A stretch of 64,000 nucleotides of DNA from contig NZ_VFPP01000001.1 in assembly GCF_006716745.1 (NCBI RefSeq), positions 1,922,001 to 1,986,000 on the forward strand. The letters are read 5' to 3'. The translations under genes were made by a program, and so were the position numbers. Shown here piece by piece: positions 34,994 to 48,814 of this stretch (positions are counted from its first letter, which is position 1; each line of letters opens with the position of its first letter). The notes under the pieces were generated by a model. The model worked only from the letters and a program-made list of their open reading frames with translations. It had not been told where the DNA came from and made no database searches. Source of the stretch: Saccharothrix saharensis (lineage in GTDB: Bacteria; Actinomycetota; Actinomycetes; Mycobacteriales; Pseudonocardiaceae).

Positions 34994-35204
34994 GGCCTGA
35001 TTGTGCTGATCGGAGCAACGGATCCGCAGACCTCGCGACGAGTGTTCACCGCCTGGACGCCTGCGCGAACCGCCACCGCGGACGACCGTTCTCCCGCCGG
35101 TCGCGCACCGAAGGTGTGAAACCCGGCGGAGTTGGGCAACCCGGTGCCGGTAACGATCACGCCGCGTCGCAGGAGTCGGCGTGGCACGAGGACAAGGAAG
35201 CACC

Positions 35205-35477
35205 GTGGGCATCCTGGGTTGGATCGTTCTGGGTCTCATCGCCGGCGCCATCGCCAAGGCCGTCATGCCCGGCAAGGACCCGGGCGGCATCGTCATCACC
35301 ATGCTGCTGGGCATCGTCGGCGCCATCATCGGCGGCTTCATCGGTCGGGCGATCTTCGGCTCCGACATCGGCAGCTTCTTCGACCTGAGCACGTGGCTGC
35401 TGGCCATCCTCGGCTCGGTCGTGGTCCTGGCCGTCTACCACCTGGTCACGAGCCGGGGCCACCGAGCCCACGGCTGA
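35205..35477 (+). CDS. GlsB/YeaQ/YmgE stress-type membrane protein
   Basis: 90 residues from the GTG at 35205, which follows AAGGAAGCACC; an upstream GTG at 35181 lacks a site. Three helices with the transglycosylase-associated family pattern: GILGWIVLGLIAGAIAKAVM, PGKDPGGIVITMLLGIVGAIIGGFIGRAIF and WLLAILGSVVVLAVYHLV. Related proteins are induced by envelope or acid stress; the biochemical function is unknown. A strong hairpin follows. Confidence 0.92.
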   Translation: MGILGWIVLGLIAGAIAKAVMPGKDPGGIVITMLLGIVGAIIGGFIGRAIFGSDIGSFFDLSTWLLAILGSVVVLAVYHLVTSRGHRAHG

Positions 35478-35494
35478 CGCCACACCGGAACGCT

Positions 35495-35523
35495 CGGGCC
35501 CGCCGGTCGAACACCGGCGGGCC
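35495..35523. terminator. bidirectional hairpin terminator
   Basis: GGGCCCGCCGGT pairs with ACCGGCGGGCCC over a five-base loop, between the convergent GlsB-type and response-regulator genes. Confidence 0.8.
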
Positions 35524-35551
35524 CGACGCTTGTTCCCGTGCGCCGGAGCGG

Positions 35552-36202
35552 TCAGCCGACCAGGCCGTGCCGGTAGGCGTAGACGACGGCCTGGACGCGG
35601 TCGCGGAGGCCCAACTTGGTCAGGATGCGTGAGACGAAGGTCTTCACGGTCTCCGGGCTGAGCACCAGCTCCGCGGCGATCTCGCTGTTGGACAGGCCGT
35701 CCGCGATGAGGTGCAGGACCTCCAGCTCCCGGGGTGTCAACCGGGTGCCGGGCGCGCTCGGCGCGACCGGTCGGATGCGGGTGGCGAACCTGCCGACCAG
35801 TTCCCGCGTCACCTCCGGGTCGAGCAGCGCCGCGCCCGACGCCACCGTGCGGATGCCGTGCAGCAGCCGGTCCGGTGGCGCGTCCTTGAGCAGGAACCCG
35901 CTCGCCCCGGCCCGCAGCGCCTCGTAGACGTACTGGTCGAGGTTGAACGTCGTCACCACCAACACCTTCACCGGCCGCGGCACGTCCGCGCCCGCGAGCA
36001 GGCGGGTGGCCGCGATGCCGTCGAGCACCGGCATGCGGACGTCCATCACCACGACGTCCGGGTCCAGCCGGCGCGCGAGGTCGACCGCGGTCCGCCCGTC
36101 ACCGCACTCGCCCGCCACTTCGAGGTCGGGCTGGGCGTCGATGATCGTCACCAGGCCGGTGCGGACGAGCACCTGGTCGTCGCAGACCAGCACGCGGATC
36201 AC
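35552..36202 (-). CDS. NarL/LuxR-type response regulator
   Basis: 216 residues, GTG start in a GTGA overlap with the kinase stop. REC domain: VLVCDDQ, phospho-acceptor in VVVMDVRMPVLDG (D about 54), VVTTFNLDQYVYEAL and LLKDAPP. Output: LuxR HTH, LTPRELEVLHLIADGLSNSEIAAEL and VKTFVSRILTKLGLRDRVQAV. It is the partner of the histidine kinase encoded just upstream and probably controls the divergent DUF4097 promoter, where spaced direct repeats occur. Confidence 0.95.
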   Translation of the reverse strand: MIRVLVCDDQVLVRTGLVTIIDAQPDLEVAGECGDGRTAVDLARRLDPDVVVMDVRMPVLDGIAATRLLAGADVPRPVKVLVVTTFNLDQYVYEALRAGASGFLLKDAPPDRLLHGIRTVASGAALLDPEVTRELVGRFATRIRPVAPSAPGTRLTPRELEVLHLIADGLSNSEIAAELVLSPETVKTFVSRILTKLGLRDRVQAVVYAYRHGLVG

Positions 36203-37353
36203 CGCGAGTTCTCCGGGACGCGGGCGTGCACGTGGAAACCGCTCGGGTCGTGGCCCGCGCTGAACTCGCCGCCCAGCAGGTCGATCCGCTCGCGCAGACC
36301 GGCCAGACCGCGTCCGCCGCCGCCGAGGGGGACGGCCGGGGCGGCGACGGCGTCCGTGCTGACCTCCACGGTGACCTCGCGCTCGCCGTGCCGCACGCGC
36401 ACCGACGTGCGACTGCCGCGAGCGTGCTTGAGGGCGTTGGTCAGCGACTCCTGCACCACCCGGTACACCACCGGACCCGCGCTGCCACCGGCCCTGGCCG
36501 TGCCGTCCTCGGTGAACTCGACCGGTTGGCCCGCGCGACGGGTCTGCTCCACCAACGTGCGCAACCCGCCGACGGGCGGTGCGGTGTGGTCGGGGTTGAG
36601 CACGTCGAGCAGGTGCCGCAGGTCGGTGAGCGCCTGCCGTCCGGTCCCGGCGACGGCGGTGAGCGACTCGTCCAGCCGCTCCGGTTCCGCGGTCAGGTAA
36701 CGGGCCGACTCGGCCTGCACGACCATCGCCGTCACGTGGTGCGTCACGACGTCGTGCAGTTCGCGGGCGATGCGGGCGCGCTCGGCGGCGCGGGTGTCCT
36801 CGGCGACCCGGCGACGCCGCTCGGCCTCCGCGATCCTCGTGGCGCGCAACCACGACCCGGCGCTCGCCACCAGCACCAGCGCGAGGTAGAACGTCACCAC
36901 CTCGGCCACCGGCTCGCCCCCGCCCAGCAACGGGAACAGCAGCGCGAGGACCACGTACGCCGCGGAGAACACCAGCGCGGCGACCCACCGCCCGCGCTCC
37001 AGCCGTGCCGCGGCGACGAGCAGCGCGATCACCAGCGCCGTGCCCGCGAACGTGTGGTAGCCGCGCAACTGGTCGACCGCGAAACCCAGCGACACCACGG
37101 CGAGGCACGCGACCGGCCACCGTCGGCACAGGACGAACGGGAGGCATTGCAGCGCCACGGCGACGACGGTGAGCTGGTCGTACGGGCGGGCGGGCATGCC
37201 GCCGAACTGGGTGCCCTGACCATGGAGCGCGGGCACGAGCGACCCGACGAAGAGGCCCAACCCGATCAACGGGTACCAGAGCGCGTACCGGCGCCAGAGC
37301 TCCGGGACCCGCCGAAGACCGATCACCGCGCCGATCCTACTGGCCGTGCGCAC
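36199..37353 (-). CDS. membrane histidine kinase (HisKA_3 type)
   Basis: 384 residues with four to five membrane helices in the first 165 (YPLIGLGLFVGSLVPAL, LVIALLVAAARL, VFSAAYVVLALLFPLL, VTFYLALVLVASAG). The DHp helix is RIARELHDVVTHHVTAMVVQ with the phospho-His in ELHD, and the ATPase domain has ESLTNALKHA and GRGLAGLRERI. No long extracellular sensor is present, so it fits the intramembrane-sensing kinases typical of envelope stress. It pairs with the overlapping response regulator. The GTG at 37353 is the likely start; GTG 37326 is possible. Confidence 0.93.
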   Translation of the reverse strand: MRTASRIGAVIGLRRVPELWRRYALWYPLIGLGLFVGSLVPALHGQGTQFGGMPARPYDQLTVVAVALQCLPFVLCRRWPVACLAVVSLGFAVDQLRGYHTFAGTALVIALLVAAARLERGRWVAALVFSAAYVVLALLFPLLGGGEPVAEVVTFYLALVLVASAGSWLRATRIAEAERRRRVAEDTRAAERARIARELHDVVTHHVTAMVVQAESARYLTAEPERLDESLTAVAGTGRQALTDLRHLLDVLNPDHTAPPVGGLRTLVEQTRRAGQPVEFTEDGTARAGGSAGPVVYRVVQESLTNALKHARGSRTSVRVRHGEREVTVEVSTDAVAAPAVPLGGGGRGLAGLRERIDLLGGEFSAGHDPSGFHVHARVPENSR

Positions 37354-37394
37354 CGGGTCTCGCCGTCACACGAGCGGGAGGTGACGGGTCCGGC

Positions 37395-37463
37395 GTGTCA
37401 GGGGCCGTGTCAGCGCGGTGGCGGTCCGGTGTCAGGACGGCGGGCGACGGTGGTTCCTGTCAG
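37395..37463 (+). promoter_or_regulatory. GTGTCAG direct repeats before DUF4097 gene
   Basis: GTGTCAG starts at 37395, 37407 and 37429, with a CTGTCAG near 37457; the first three are 12 and 22 bases apart, so near one face of the helix. They lie between the two-component operon and the divergent DUF4097 gene, suggesting a response-regulator binding array. Confidence 0.5.
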
Positions 37464-37494
37464 CAGGACGAGCAACGGAACACAGGAGAACACG

Positions 37495-38172
37495 ATGCAG
37501 ACCTTCGCCACCCCCGCCCCGATCTCGGCCGTCGTCCACATCCCCGCCGGGCTCGTGCGGCTCGTCGCCGGCGACCGGTTCGACACCACGGTGGAGGTTC
37601 GCCCCGTGGACGCCTCGAAGGGCCGTGACGTCAAGGCCGCCGAGCAGACCGCGGTCGAGTACCGCGACGGCGTCCTGCGGGTCGAGGGCCCGACGAAGAA
37701 CCAGGTCCTCGGCCCCTCCGGGTCGGTCGAGGTGATCGTCCACCTGCCCGCCGGCTCCCGCGTCGAGGGCCGGGCGGGCGCGGCCGGGGTGCACACCGCC
37801 GGACGGCTCGGCGACGTCACCTTCGAGGGCGCGCACGGCGCGATCGCCCTCGACGACGTCGACAGCCTCCGCCTCACCGCGCACGCCGGTGACGTCCTGG
37901 TCAACCGCCTCGGCGGGCCCGCGGAGATCGACAACCGGAAGGGGGACATCCGCATCGCCGAGGCAGTGGGCGGCGCGGTCGTGCTGCGCACCGAGGCCGG
38001 TTCGATCTCCATCGCCGCCGCTCACGGGACGCCGGCCACCCTGGACGCCGGCACGTCCCGCGGTCGCGTCCACAACACCCTGGTGAACGCGGGCGACACG
38101 GCCACCCGGCTCGACATCCGGGCGACCACCTCGTACGGCGACATCACCGCCCACAGCCTCGCGGGCAACTGA
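37495..38172 (+). CDS. DUF4097-family beta-strand repeat protein
   Basis: 225 residues, ATG preceded by CAGGAG. No signal peptide or membrane helix is seen. The body consists of short beta rungs typical of DUF4097 (HIPAGLVRLVAGDRFDTTVE, GSVEVIVHLPAGSRVEGRAG, FEGAHGAIALDDVDSLRLTA, AHAGDVLVNRLGGPAEIDNR, KGDIRIAEAVGGAVVLRTEA, TSYGDITAHSLAG). Family members occur with envelope-stress regulators. Its place opposite a NarL-type two-component system fits that pattern. Confidence 0.9.
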   Translation: MQTFATPAPISAVVHIPAGLVRLVAGDRFDTTVEVRPVDASKGRDVKAAEQTAVEYRDGVLRVEGPTKNQVLGPSGSVEVIVHLPAGSRVEGRAGAAGVHTAGRLGDVTFEGAHGAIALDDVDSLRLTAHAGDVLVNRLGGPAEIDNRKGDIRIAEAVGGAVVLRTEAGSISIAAAHGTPATLDAGTSRGRVHNTLVNAGDTATRLDIRATTSYGDITAHSLAGN

Positions 38173-38184
38173 CCGGCCCGGTGG

Positions 38185-40556
38185 TCAGTCGACGCCGATA
38201 CCGACGATGCAGGTGTCGTCGTCGGTGTCGGCCCGGCTGTGCTCGAGCAGGTGGTCGAGTCGTCCTTCGAGTGAGGTGACCGGGCGTTCGGACGTGGTGA
38301 GCAGCCAGTCGATGCAGTCGTCGAGGTTGCTGTCCCGGCGTTCGACCAGGCCGTCGGTGTAGAGCAGGAGGGTGTCGTCGGGTCGCAGTTGCACCTGGCC
38401 CTCCTCGTACTGCGTCTCCGCCAGCGCGCCGAGCAGCACTCCCCGCAGCATGGGCAGGGTGGAGGCCCGCCCGTCGCGGATCAGCACCGGGGGCAGGTGC
38501 CCGGCACGGGCCCAGCGCAGCACCTTGGTCTCCGGGTCATACAGGCCGAGGACCGCGGTGGCCAGGATGTGGTCGGTCAGGTGGTGGGCCACGATGTTCA
38601 GCCAGCCCAGCAGCTGCGCCGGTCCGGCCCCGGTCGCGGCCAGGCCGCGCAGCGCGTTGCGCAGCACCACCATGCCGGTCGCGCCCTTGATGCCGTGGCC
38701 GGTGATGTCGCCCACCGACACCAGGACCTGCTTGGACGGCAGCACGACGGCGTCGTACCAGTCGCCGCCGACCAGGTGCTCCTGCTCGGCGGGCCGGTAG
38801 CGCACGGCGATGCGCAGGCCGAACGCGTCGATCGACGGCTGGGCGGGCGGCATGATCGCCTGCTGGAGCTGCAGCGCCAGCCGGTTCTGCTCGGCGGCCT
38901 GCTGCTCGGTGTGGGCGAGCTGGTCGCGGGTCGCCGACAGCGCCACCTCGGTCCAGTGCTGGGACGAGACGTCCTGGTACGCGCCGCGGATCGCGGCCAG
39001 CCGGCCGGCGGCGTCCAGCATCGGCTCCGCGATCACCCGGATGTGCCGGGTTACCCCGTCGCCGCGCAGCAACCGGAACGCCACGGACGCGGGTCGGCGG
39101 TGGTTCAGCACCGTGCGCAGGAAGCGCCCGATGGCGGCGGCGTCATCCTCGTGGGCGTGCGCGGCCAGTTGTGCCAGCGGGACCGGGTCGGCGGTCGGCG
39201 GCAGCCCGTGCAACGCGAAGAGCTGGCTGTTCCAGGTGATCTCACCGGTGGCCGCGTTCTCCTCGAACCCGCCGATGCGCCCCAGCCGCTGGGCGTGCTG
39301 CAGCAGGCTGGCCAACCGGGCAGCCTCGTCCCGGACGCGCCACAGGAGCAGCACCGAGTCCCCGTAGCGGCTGATGGCGACGTCGGCCACCACGGTCAGC
39401 GGTACCTGGTCGACCAGCGCCGGCAGCGTCATCTGCTTGGCGCGGAACGGCTCGCCGGTCGCGTAGACGTGCTCGACCTTGTCGAACAGCTGGCCGGGCC
39501 CCGCCGTCATCGGGTACACCTCCAGCAGCAGGCCGCCGCTGACCGAGCTGCGCGGCCGGCCCGCGAGGTCGACGAAGTGCCCGTTGACGTGGTGGACGCG
39601 GAAGTCGGTGAGCCGGCCTTCGCCGTCGCGGTGGGGTCGCAGCACCAGCGCCGGGTCGAACAGCCCGTCGGCCAGGTCCACCAGCTCCACCAGGTCGGCC
39701 GTGGGCACGGCGGGGTGCTCGACGACCCGCTGCACCGCCGGGACGCCCGTCTCCAGCGTGTGCGCGCACAACTCGGCCAGCGCCTCGATCTGCCGCAGGA
39801 TCCGCGCCGGCTGCGGTGCCAACCGCGACGGCCAGCACACCTCCAGCACGCCCAGGATGCGCCCACCGGCTCCCGCGGGCGTGACGATCCGGCTGCCGTC
39901 GCGCACCGTGGCGTCCCCGATGGTGGACGGGCCGGTCGGACCGAGGTCGACCATCACCGTGCCGCGCCGGTCCAGCGCGCGCCGGGCGGCCGTCGCCACA
40001 CCGGGTGGGACGTAGTGCCAGCGCCGCGCTTCCTCGGCCGTGAACCCGACTGCTCCCACCAGGGACAGCGACGAGTCGGTGGCCGCGGACCAGATGGCGA
40101 CCGCGGTGGCGCCCAACGGCGCCAGGGCGTGCTCCAGGAGCGACTCGGCGACCCGCTGGGTGTCGTCGGCCGCGGAGACCCCGCTCTCGGCCGTGCGCAG
40201 GCGCACCGCCGTCGACGGGGCGGGTGGGTGGTCCGCCTGGTCGGCGGCGTGGACGAGCTGGCCCGCCACCTCGGTCAGGTGGTCCTCGGCCGCCTGGTTG
40301 ACGATGTCGGCGGCCAGTTCCAGGTGGCTCACGCCCGCCTGGTCGGCCATCACGGCCAACTGCCGGGCGGCCTGCATCGGGCCGCACCCCAGTCGTTCGA
40401 CCAGGATGCCCTTCGCCAGTTCCACCAGCGCCCGGCCGTCGGCGGCGACGTGGGCGGCGTCCACCTCCTGGCGCAGCCGGTCGACGGTCGCCGCCAACCG
40501 GCCGAGGGTGGACTCGTCCCCCGCGGGCGTCCGGTCGGTCTCCGGCACCGGGCCCG

Positions 40557-40560
<4 letters not shown>
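38185..40560 (-). CDS. ANTAR-GAF-PAS-PP2C (SpoIIE-type) phosphatase
   Basis: 791 residues, GTG start overlapping the hybrid-kinase stop (GTGA). Domains in order: ANTAR-like helices at about 25-95 (ALVELAKGILVERLGCGPMQ), a GAF domain at about 130-275, a less certain PAS-like part around 290-420, a PAS domain with PAC segment at about 430-545 (GGFEENAATGEITWNSQLFA), a short coil, and a SpoIIE/PP2C domain at about 580-790 with VGGDWYDAVVL, VSVGDITGHGIKGATGM, YTDGLVERRDSNLDD and the final DDDTCIVGIG metal site. Such proteins dephosphorylate anti-sigma-factor antagonists. The gene coupling suggests it works downstream of the multi-HAMP kinase. Confidence 0.93.
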
Positions 40561-45113
<4,553 letters not shown>

Positions 45114-45376
45114 GTCCGCCCCGCCCCTGTTCCGTGCCCGACGACCTGGCAGAAGACCAGCTGACGCGTCTGGCGCGTAACGGCAGCCGGCAGCCTCGTG
45201 ACACGGTACACAGCACCGGTCGGACCCGGATGACCAGCGCCGCCACGACCGGGACACCGCCCGGGGCGCTGTGTGACGCAGTCGACGTTTAAGGGAACGG
45301 CCGGAGGGGAACCGGGCCACTCACCCTGTTAATCCACTGTGGACAGCACTGGTCCCGTCGTTCGGCGATCCGCGGC

Positions 45377-45868
45377 TCAGTGGTGGTAGGCGTGCACCAC
45401 GGCGTGCCCGCGACCGCGGCCGATGAGCCACCTGTTCACCGGCACGGTGACCACGAACGCGACCGCGAAGGCGAACGCCAGCGCGCCCCAGAACAGCCCG
45501 CTCGACAGCCCTGCCTCCATGGCGCCCGGCACGACCAGCATCACGCCGTTGTCCACGACCTCCATGACGATGATCGACACGGTGTCCGCCGCCAGCGCCA
45601 CCTTCACCGCCTGCCGGAAGCCGACACCCGCCTTGAGGACACCGCGCATCGTCAACGCGTAGCCGAAGACGAACGCCAGCGCCACGGCCAGCGCGATCGT
45701 CGCCACGGTCCCCCAGCCGAGTGCCGTGCCGATCACCATGCCCAGCACCTCGCCGATGGCGCAGCCGGTCAGGCAGTGCAGGGTCGCGGACGCCGCCATG
45801 CCCCAGCTCACGCTCGTCCGACCCGCGTGGTGGTCGTGCCCCCCATGGCCGCGGTGCTCGTGCTTCAT
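45377..45868 (-). CDS. DUF4396 membrane protein, His-rich N terminus
   Basis: 163 residues with four hydrophobic helices. The head MKHEHRGHGGHDHHAG is rich in His and could bind metal. Then SWGMAASATLHCLTGCAIGE, with a Cys pair inside the first helix (LHCLTGCAIGE), which is typical of DUF4396, followed by GTVATIALAVALAFVFGYAL, MEVVDNGVMLVVPGAMEAGL and ALAFAFAVAFVVTVPVNRWL. The function is not established; DUF4396 genes often sit with copper genes. A near-perfect CsoR-like palindrome 23 bases upstream of the start supports copper-type control. Confidence 0.9.
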   Translation of the reverse strand: MKHEHRGHGGHDHHAGRTSVSWGMAASATLHCLTGCAIGEVLGMVIGTALGWGTVATIALAVALAFVFGYALTMRGVLKAGVGFRQAVKVALAADTVSIIVMEVVDNGVMLVVPGAMEAGLSSGLFWGALAFAFAVAFVVTVPVNRWLIGRGRGHAVVHAYHH

Positions 45869-45890
45869 GGTCGACTCCCGTCGTGCTACA

Positions 45891-45905
45891 TACCCCCAGG
45901 GGGTA
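45891..45905. promoter_or_regulatory. CsoR-like operator of the DUF4396 gene
   Basis: TACCCCCAGGGGGTA is a palindrome except for its central base and matches CsoR operators described in actinobacteria (TACCC-N-GGGTA type). It is 23 bases upstream of the DUF4396 start, overlapping the expected promoter. Confidence 0.75.
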
Positions 45906-45974
45906 ATTAACCAGAGGTTAGCACGGTCGCGCGGGATGTCCAGCCGGGCGGCGCGGCTCGGGCGTCCGCCCGCG

Positions 45975-47261
45975 TCACGGCATGCGGGCCGCGATGGCGG
46001 CGGCGAGGGGTTCGAGGCGGGCGCGCATGTCGGCGGGCGTCCAGTCGGCGTTGCCGTTGGTGAGGCCGCAGTCGATGCGGACCTGGTGGGAGCCGCGCGT
46101 GAACTCCAGGGTGAACGCGGAGGCCGCGACCCCGAACACGGCGCCGTCGCCGATGCCGGGGAGGTCGACCGCGCCGTCGATGTTTCGGCGGTCCACGCCC
46201 ATCGCCGCCCGCGCCGCCGCGGCGTCGGGGTGCCGGGTCACGGTGACCTTCGGCGACATCGCCCCGTCCATGTACGTGGTGCCCTCGGGCGCGGGCCGCT
46301 CGCGGTCGGTCGGGGCGGTGGTCCGCCGGCACGTGCTGGTGATCGGACCCGACGACGCCGTGCGGTAGGAGCGGTCGACGTTGGTCGGGTCGACGGCGTA
46401 GTGCACGGCGTCCTGGAAGTCCGCTCCGGTGAACACGGTGCAGGCGTCGGTCACGACCTGTCGGCCACCGTCGCGCAGGACGCCGAGCTCCGCGGGCGCG
46501 CTCGGCCCGTCGGCCACCCCCTTGACCACGGCGTCGACCAGGGCGGTCAGCGTGGACTCCGGGATCGGCGGCTTCCTGGTGGTCCAGACGAGGTTCAGCC
46601 GGAAGCGCAGGTTGCGGACCGAGCCGAACACCTCGACCGCGCCGTCCTCGTCCCGCACGGCGACGCCCTCGACGCCGGGCAGTGACCGGCCCTGCTCGGT
46701 GGACCCCCGCTCGACCACCCCCTCCTTCGCGTACTGCTCCAGGTCCAACGACACGGAGCGGAACGCCGCCCGCTCGTGGTCGACGGGCCTGATGTCGCAG
46801 CGGGACCTCGCCGAGAAGGGCCACTTCGGCGGCGACGCCGGGTCGGCGGTCGGCAGGGGGTCCGAGTAGGACTCGCTCACCTGGAGGCCGTCGTCACCGA
46901 TCGGTCCGATCCGGGTGGCGACGCTGGACGGGTCGAGGAGGCCGCACGCGTTCACGTACCGGTACTCGCCGAGGCAGTACTCGCCCGAGCACGACACGTC
47001 GCCGGACGCGTCACCACCTCCGCCCGCCGCCCGGTCGTCATCGCCCTTCAGGGTCGCCCAGGCCGTGACGCCGGCGGCCGCCAGCACCACGACCAGCGCC
47101 GGCACCACCCACACCGCCCTGTTCTTGCGCCGCGGCGGCGGTGGCGGTGGGGAGGGCCACGCCGGTCCGGTCGGGTAGGCGGGCCAGGGCTGCGGCCCGC
47201 CGGCCGGTCCGGGCAGGCCCGGACCACGCGGGTACGGCGGTGGCGATGGCATGCGCGACAC
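45975..47261 (-). CDS. membrane-anchored protein with Pro-rich head, unknown
   Basis: 428 residues; the GTG at 47261 has GAGGAGG seven bases upstream. Residues 1-45 are Pro/Gly-rich and cytoplasmic, then a single helix (RAVWVVPALVVVLAAAGVTAW) and an outer part of about 350 residues. The outer part has two related halves that each begin near a C-x-x-(L/F)-type segment (YVNACGLLDPSSVATRIG, VTDACTVFTGADFQDAVHYA) with conserved Cys, similar to DUF3558-like outer domains that bind ligands in actinobacteria. The function is unknown. Confidence 0.85.
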   Translation of the reverse strand: MSRMPSPPPYPRGPGLPGPAGGPQPWPAYPTGPAWPSPPPPPPRRKNRAVWVVPALVVVLAAAGVTAWATLKGDDDRAAGGGGDASGDVSCSGEYCLGEYRYVNACGLLDPSSVATRIGPIGDDGLQVSESYSDPLPTADPASPPKWPFSARSRCDIRPVDHERAAFRSVSLDLEQYAKEGVVERGSTEQGRSLPGVEGVAVRDEDGAVEVFGSVRNLRFRLNLVWTTRKPPIPESTLTALVDAVVKGVADGPSAPAELGVLRDGGRQVVTDACTVFTGADFQDAVHYAVDPTNVDRSYRTASSGPITSTCRRTTAPTDRERPAPEGTTYMDGAMSPKVTVTRHPDAAAARAAMGVDRRNIDGAVDLPGIGDGAVFGVAASAFTLEFTRGSHQVRIDCGLTNGNADWTPADMRARLEPLAAAIAARMP

Positions 47262-47351
47262 TGGATCGCCTCCTCGGTCAGACGGCCGCTCACGGCTTTC
47301 GGCGGCTTCGACGACGAGGGCACCTCCCGCGTTCCATCGGGCACGAATGCG

Positions 47352-48008
47352 TCAGCCGGACGTGTGCGCGGCTTGCCACGGTCCCGTCGGCACGAGGTCG
47401 CCGAAGTCGAGGACGCGGTGCGCCACCACGTCGAGGAGCGGGCGGTCGTGGGAGATGGCCAGCACACCGATGCCCCGGGCGTCCGCGGCGGCGAGCAGCA
47501 GCCGCCAGACCTCGGCCTGGCTGATCGGGTCGAGGCTGGCGGTGATCTCGTCGGCCACCAGGAAGCGCGGGTCCGCCAGGAGTGCCCGCCCGAGGTTGAC
47601 GCGCTGCGCCTCGCCGCCGCTGATCTCGTGGGGGAAGCGGTCCAGGAGCTCGGGAGGGGCCAGTGCCGGGTCCATCCCGTCGAGGACGTCGTCCGCGACG
47701 CCCGTCTCGGCCAGGCTGCTCCGGATCTTCCAGAGCGGGTCGAACGCCAGGAGGGCGTGCTGCGCGACCAGTTGCACGGGATTGGGTGTGCCCCGGCCGG
47801 GACGCGGCGGCCGCCCGTCGGCGGACACCTCGCCGCGTCGCGGGGTCAGCGAACCGGACAGCAGCCGGCCGAGGGTGCTCTTGCCCGCGCCGCTGGGACC
47901 GTGCAGGCCGACGACCTCGCCCGGCTCGACCGAGAGCGACACCCCCGCCACCACCCAGGGCGACTTCCGCGAGTAGCGGAACCACACGTCGTCGGCACGC
48001 AGGGTCAT
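47352..48008 (-). CDS. ABC importer ATPase 2 (OppF/NikE-like)
   Basis: 218 residues from the ATG at 48008, which has AGGAGG upstream and overlaps the previous stop (ATGA). Walker A is LHGPSGAGKSTLGRLL, signature HEISGGEAQRVNLGRALL, Walker B FLVADEIT, H-loop AISHDRPLL. It is shorter than typical OppF and lacks the C-terminal oligopeptide domain. Together with the next gene it would power the permease pair encoded upstream. Confidence 0.94.
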   Translation of the reverse strand: MTLRADDVWFRYSRKSPWVVAGVSLSVEPGEVVGLHGPSGAGKSTLGRLLSGSLTPRRGEVSADGRPPRPGRGTPNPVQLVAQHALLAFDPLWKIRSSLAETGVADDVLDGMDPALAPPELLDRFPHEISGGEAQRVNLGRALLADPRFLVADEITASLDPISQAEVWRLLLAAADARGIGVLAISHDRPLLDVVAHRVLDFGDLVPTGPWQAAHTSG

Positions 48009-48814
48009 GCGTCCTCCTGGCTGCGGAACCCGTTGGCGGGCAGGGCGTGCCACAGGGCCCGGGTGTACGGGTGGGTCAGGTCGTCGGCGTGGAAGTCGGC
48101 GGGGCGCGCCTCGTCGACGGTGCGGCCGTGGCGGCAGATCACGACCCGGTCGGCGACCTCCAGGGCGGCGGCCAGGTCGTGGGTGATGAGGACGACGGCG
48201 CGGTGCTGGTCGGCGATGCGCCGCAGGTCCGCGAGAGCGGCGCGGACCGCCTCGGCGGGTAGGCCGGGTGTCGGTTCGTCGGCGACGACCAGCGCGGGGT
48301 CGCCCATCAGCGCCATGGCCGTCAGCACGCGCCTGACCTGGCCGCCGGACAACTGGTGCGGGTACCGCCGGTGGATCTCCGGTCCCAGCCCGCGGTCGTC
48401 GAGCGCCGTGCGGGCGACGACGTCCGGCGACGGTCGCCCGGCCAGCTCCGCGGACCGGCGGACCTGGCGGAGCACGGGGGTGACCGGGTCGAGGAACGTC
48501 ACCGACTGCGGCAGCAGGGCGAGGTCGCGCCCCGCCCGGTCGCGGCGTGCCGCCGGGTCGAGCACGACGCCGTCGAACCGCACCGTGCCGCTCTCGGTCG
48601 CGTTGGGCGGCAGCATGCCGAGCACGGCGTGGGCGAGCAGGCTCTTGCCCGCACCGCTGGCGCCGACCAGGGCGACGAGCTCGCCCCGGTCGGCCGTGAG
48701 GTCCATGCCCGTCAGCGCGGTGACGGTGCGGCGGCGCAGGCCCCGGTCGTACTGGGTGAACGAGACGGTCAGGGCGCGGATGTCCAGCAGCGGGCTCTCC
48801 GGTGCGGTGGTCAC
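48005..48814 (-). CDS. ABC importer ATPase 1 (OppD/NikD-like)
   Basis: 269 residues, GTG start overlapping the permease stop (GTGA). Walker A LVGASGAGKSLLAHAV, Q-loop LLPQSVTFLDP, signature HQLSGGQVRRVLTAMAL, Walker B LVVADEPTPGLP, H-loop LITHDLAAAL. The closing HPYTRALWHALPANGF resembles the nickel/metallophore-type (NikD, CntD) branch. All five genes of the importer are coupled by 4- to 7-base overlaps. Confidence 0.95.
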   Translation of the reverse strand: MTTAPESPLLDIRALTVSFTQYDRGLRRRTVTALTGMDLTADRGELVALVGASGAGKSLLAHAVLGMLPPNATESGTVRFDGVVLDPAARRDRAGRDLALLPQSVTFLDPVTPVLRQVRRSAELAGRPSPDVVARTALDDRGLGPEIHRRYPHQLSGGQVRRVLTAMALMGDPALVVADEPTPGLPAEAVRAALADLRRIADQHRAVVLITHDLAAALEVADRVVICRHGRTVDEARPADFHADDLTHPYTRALWHALPANGFRSQEDA

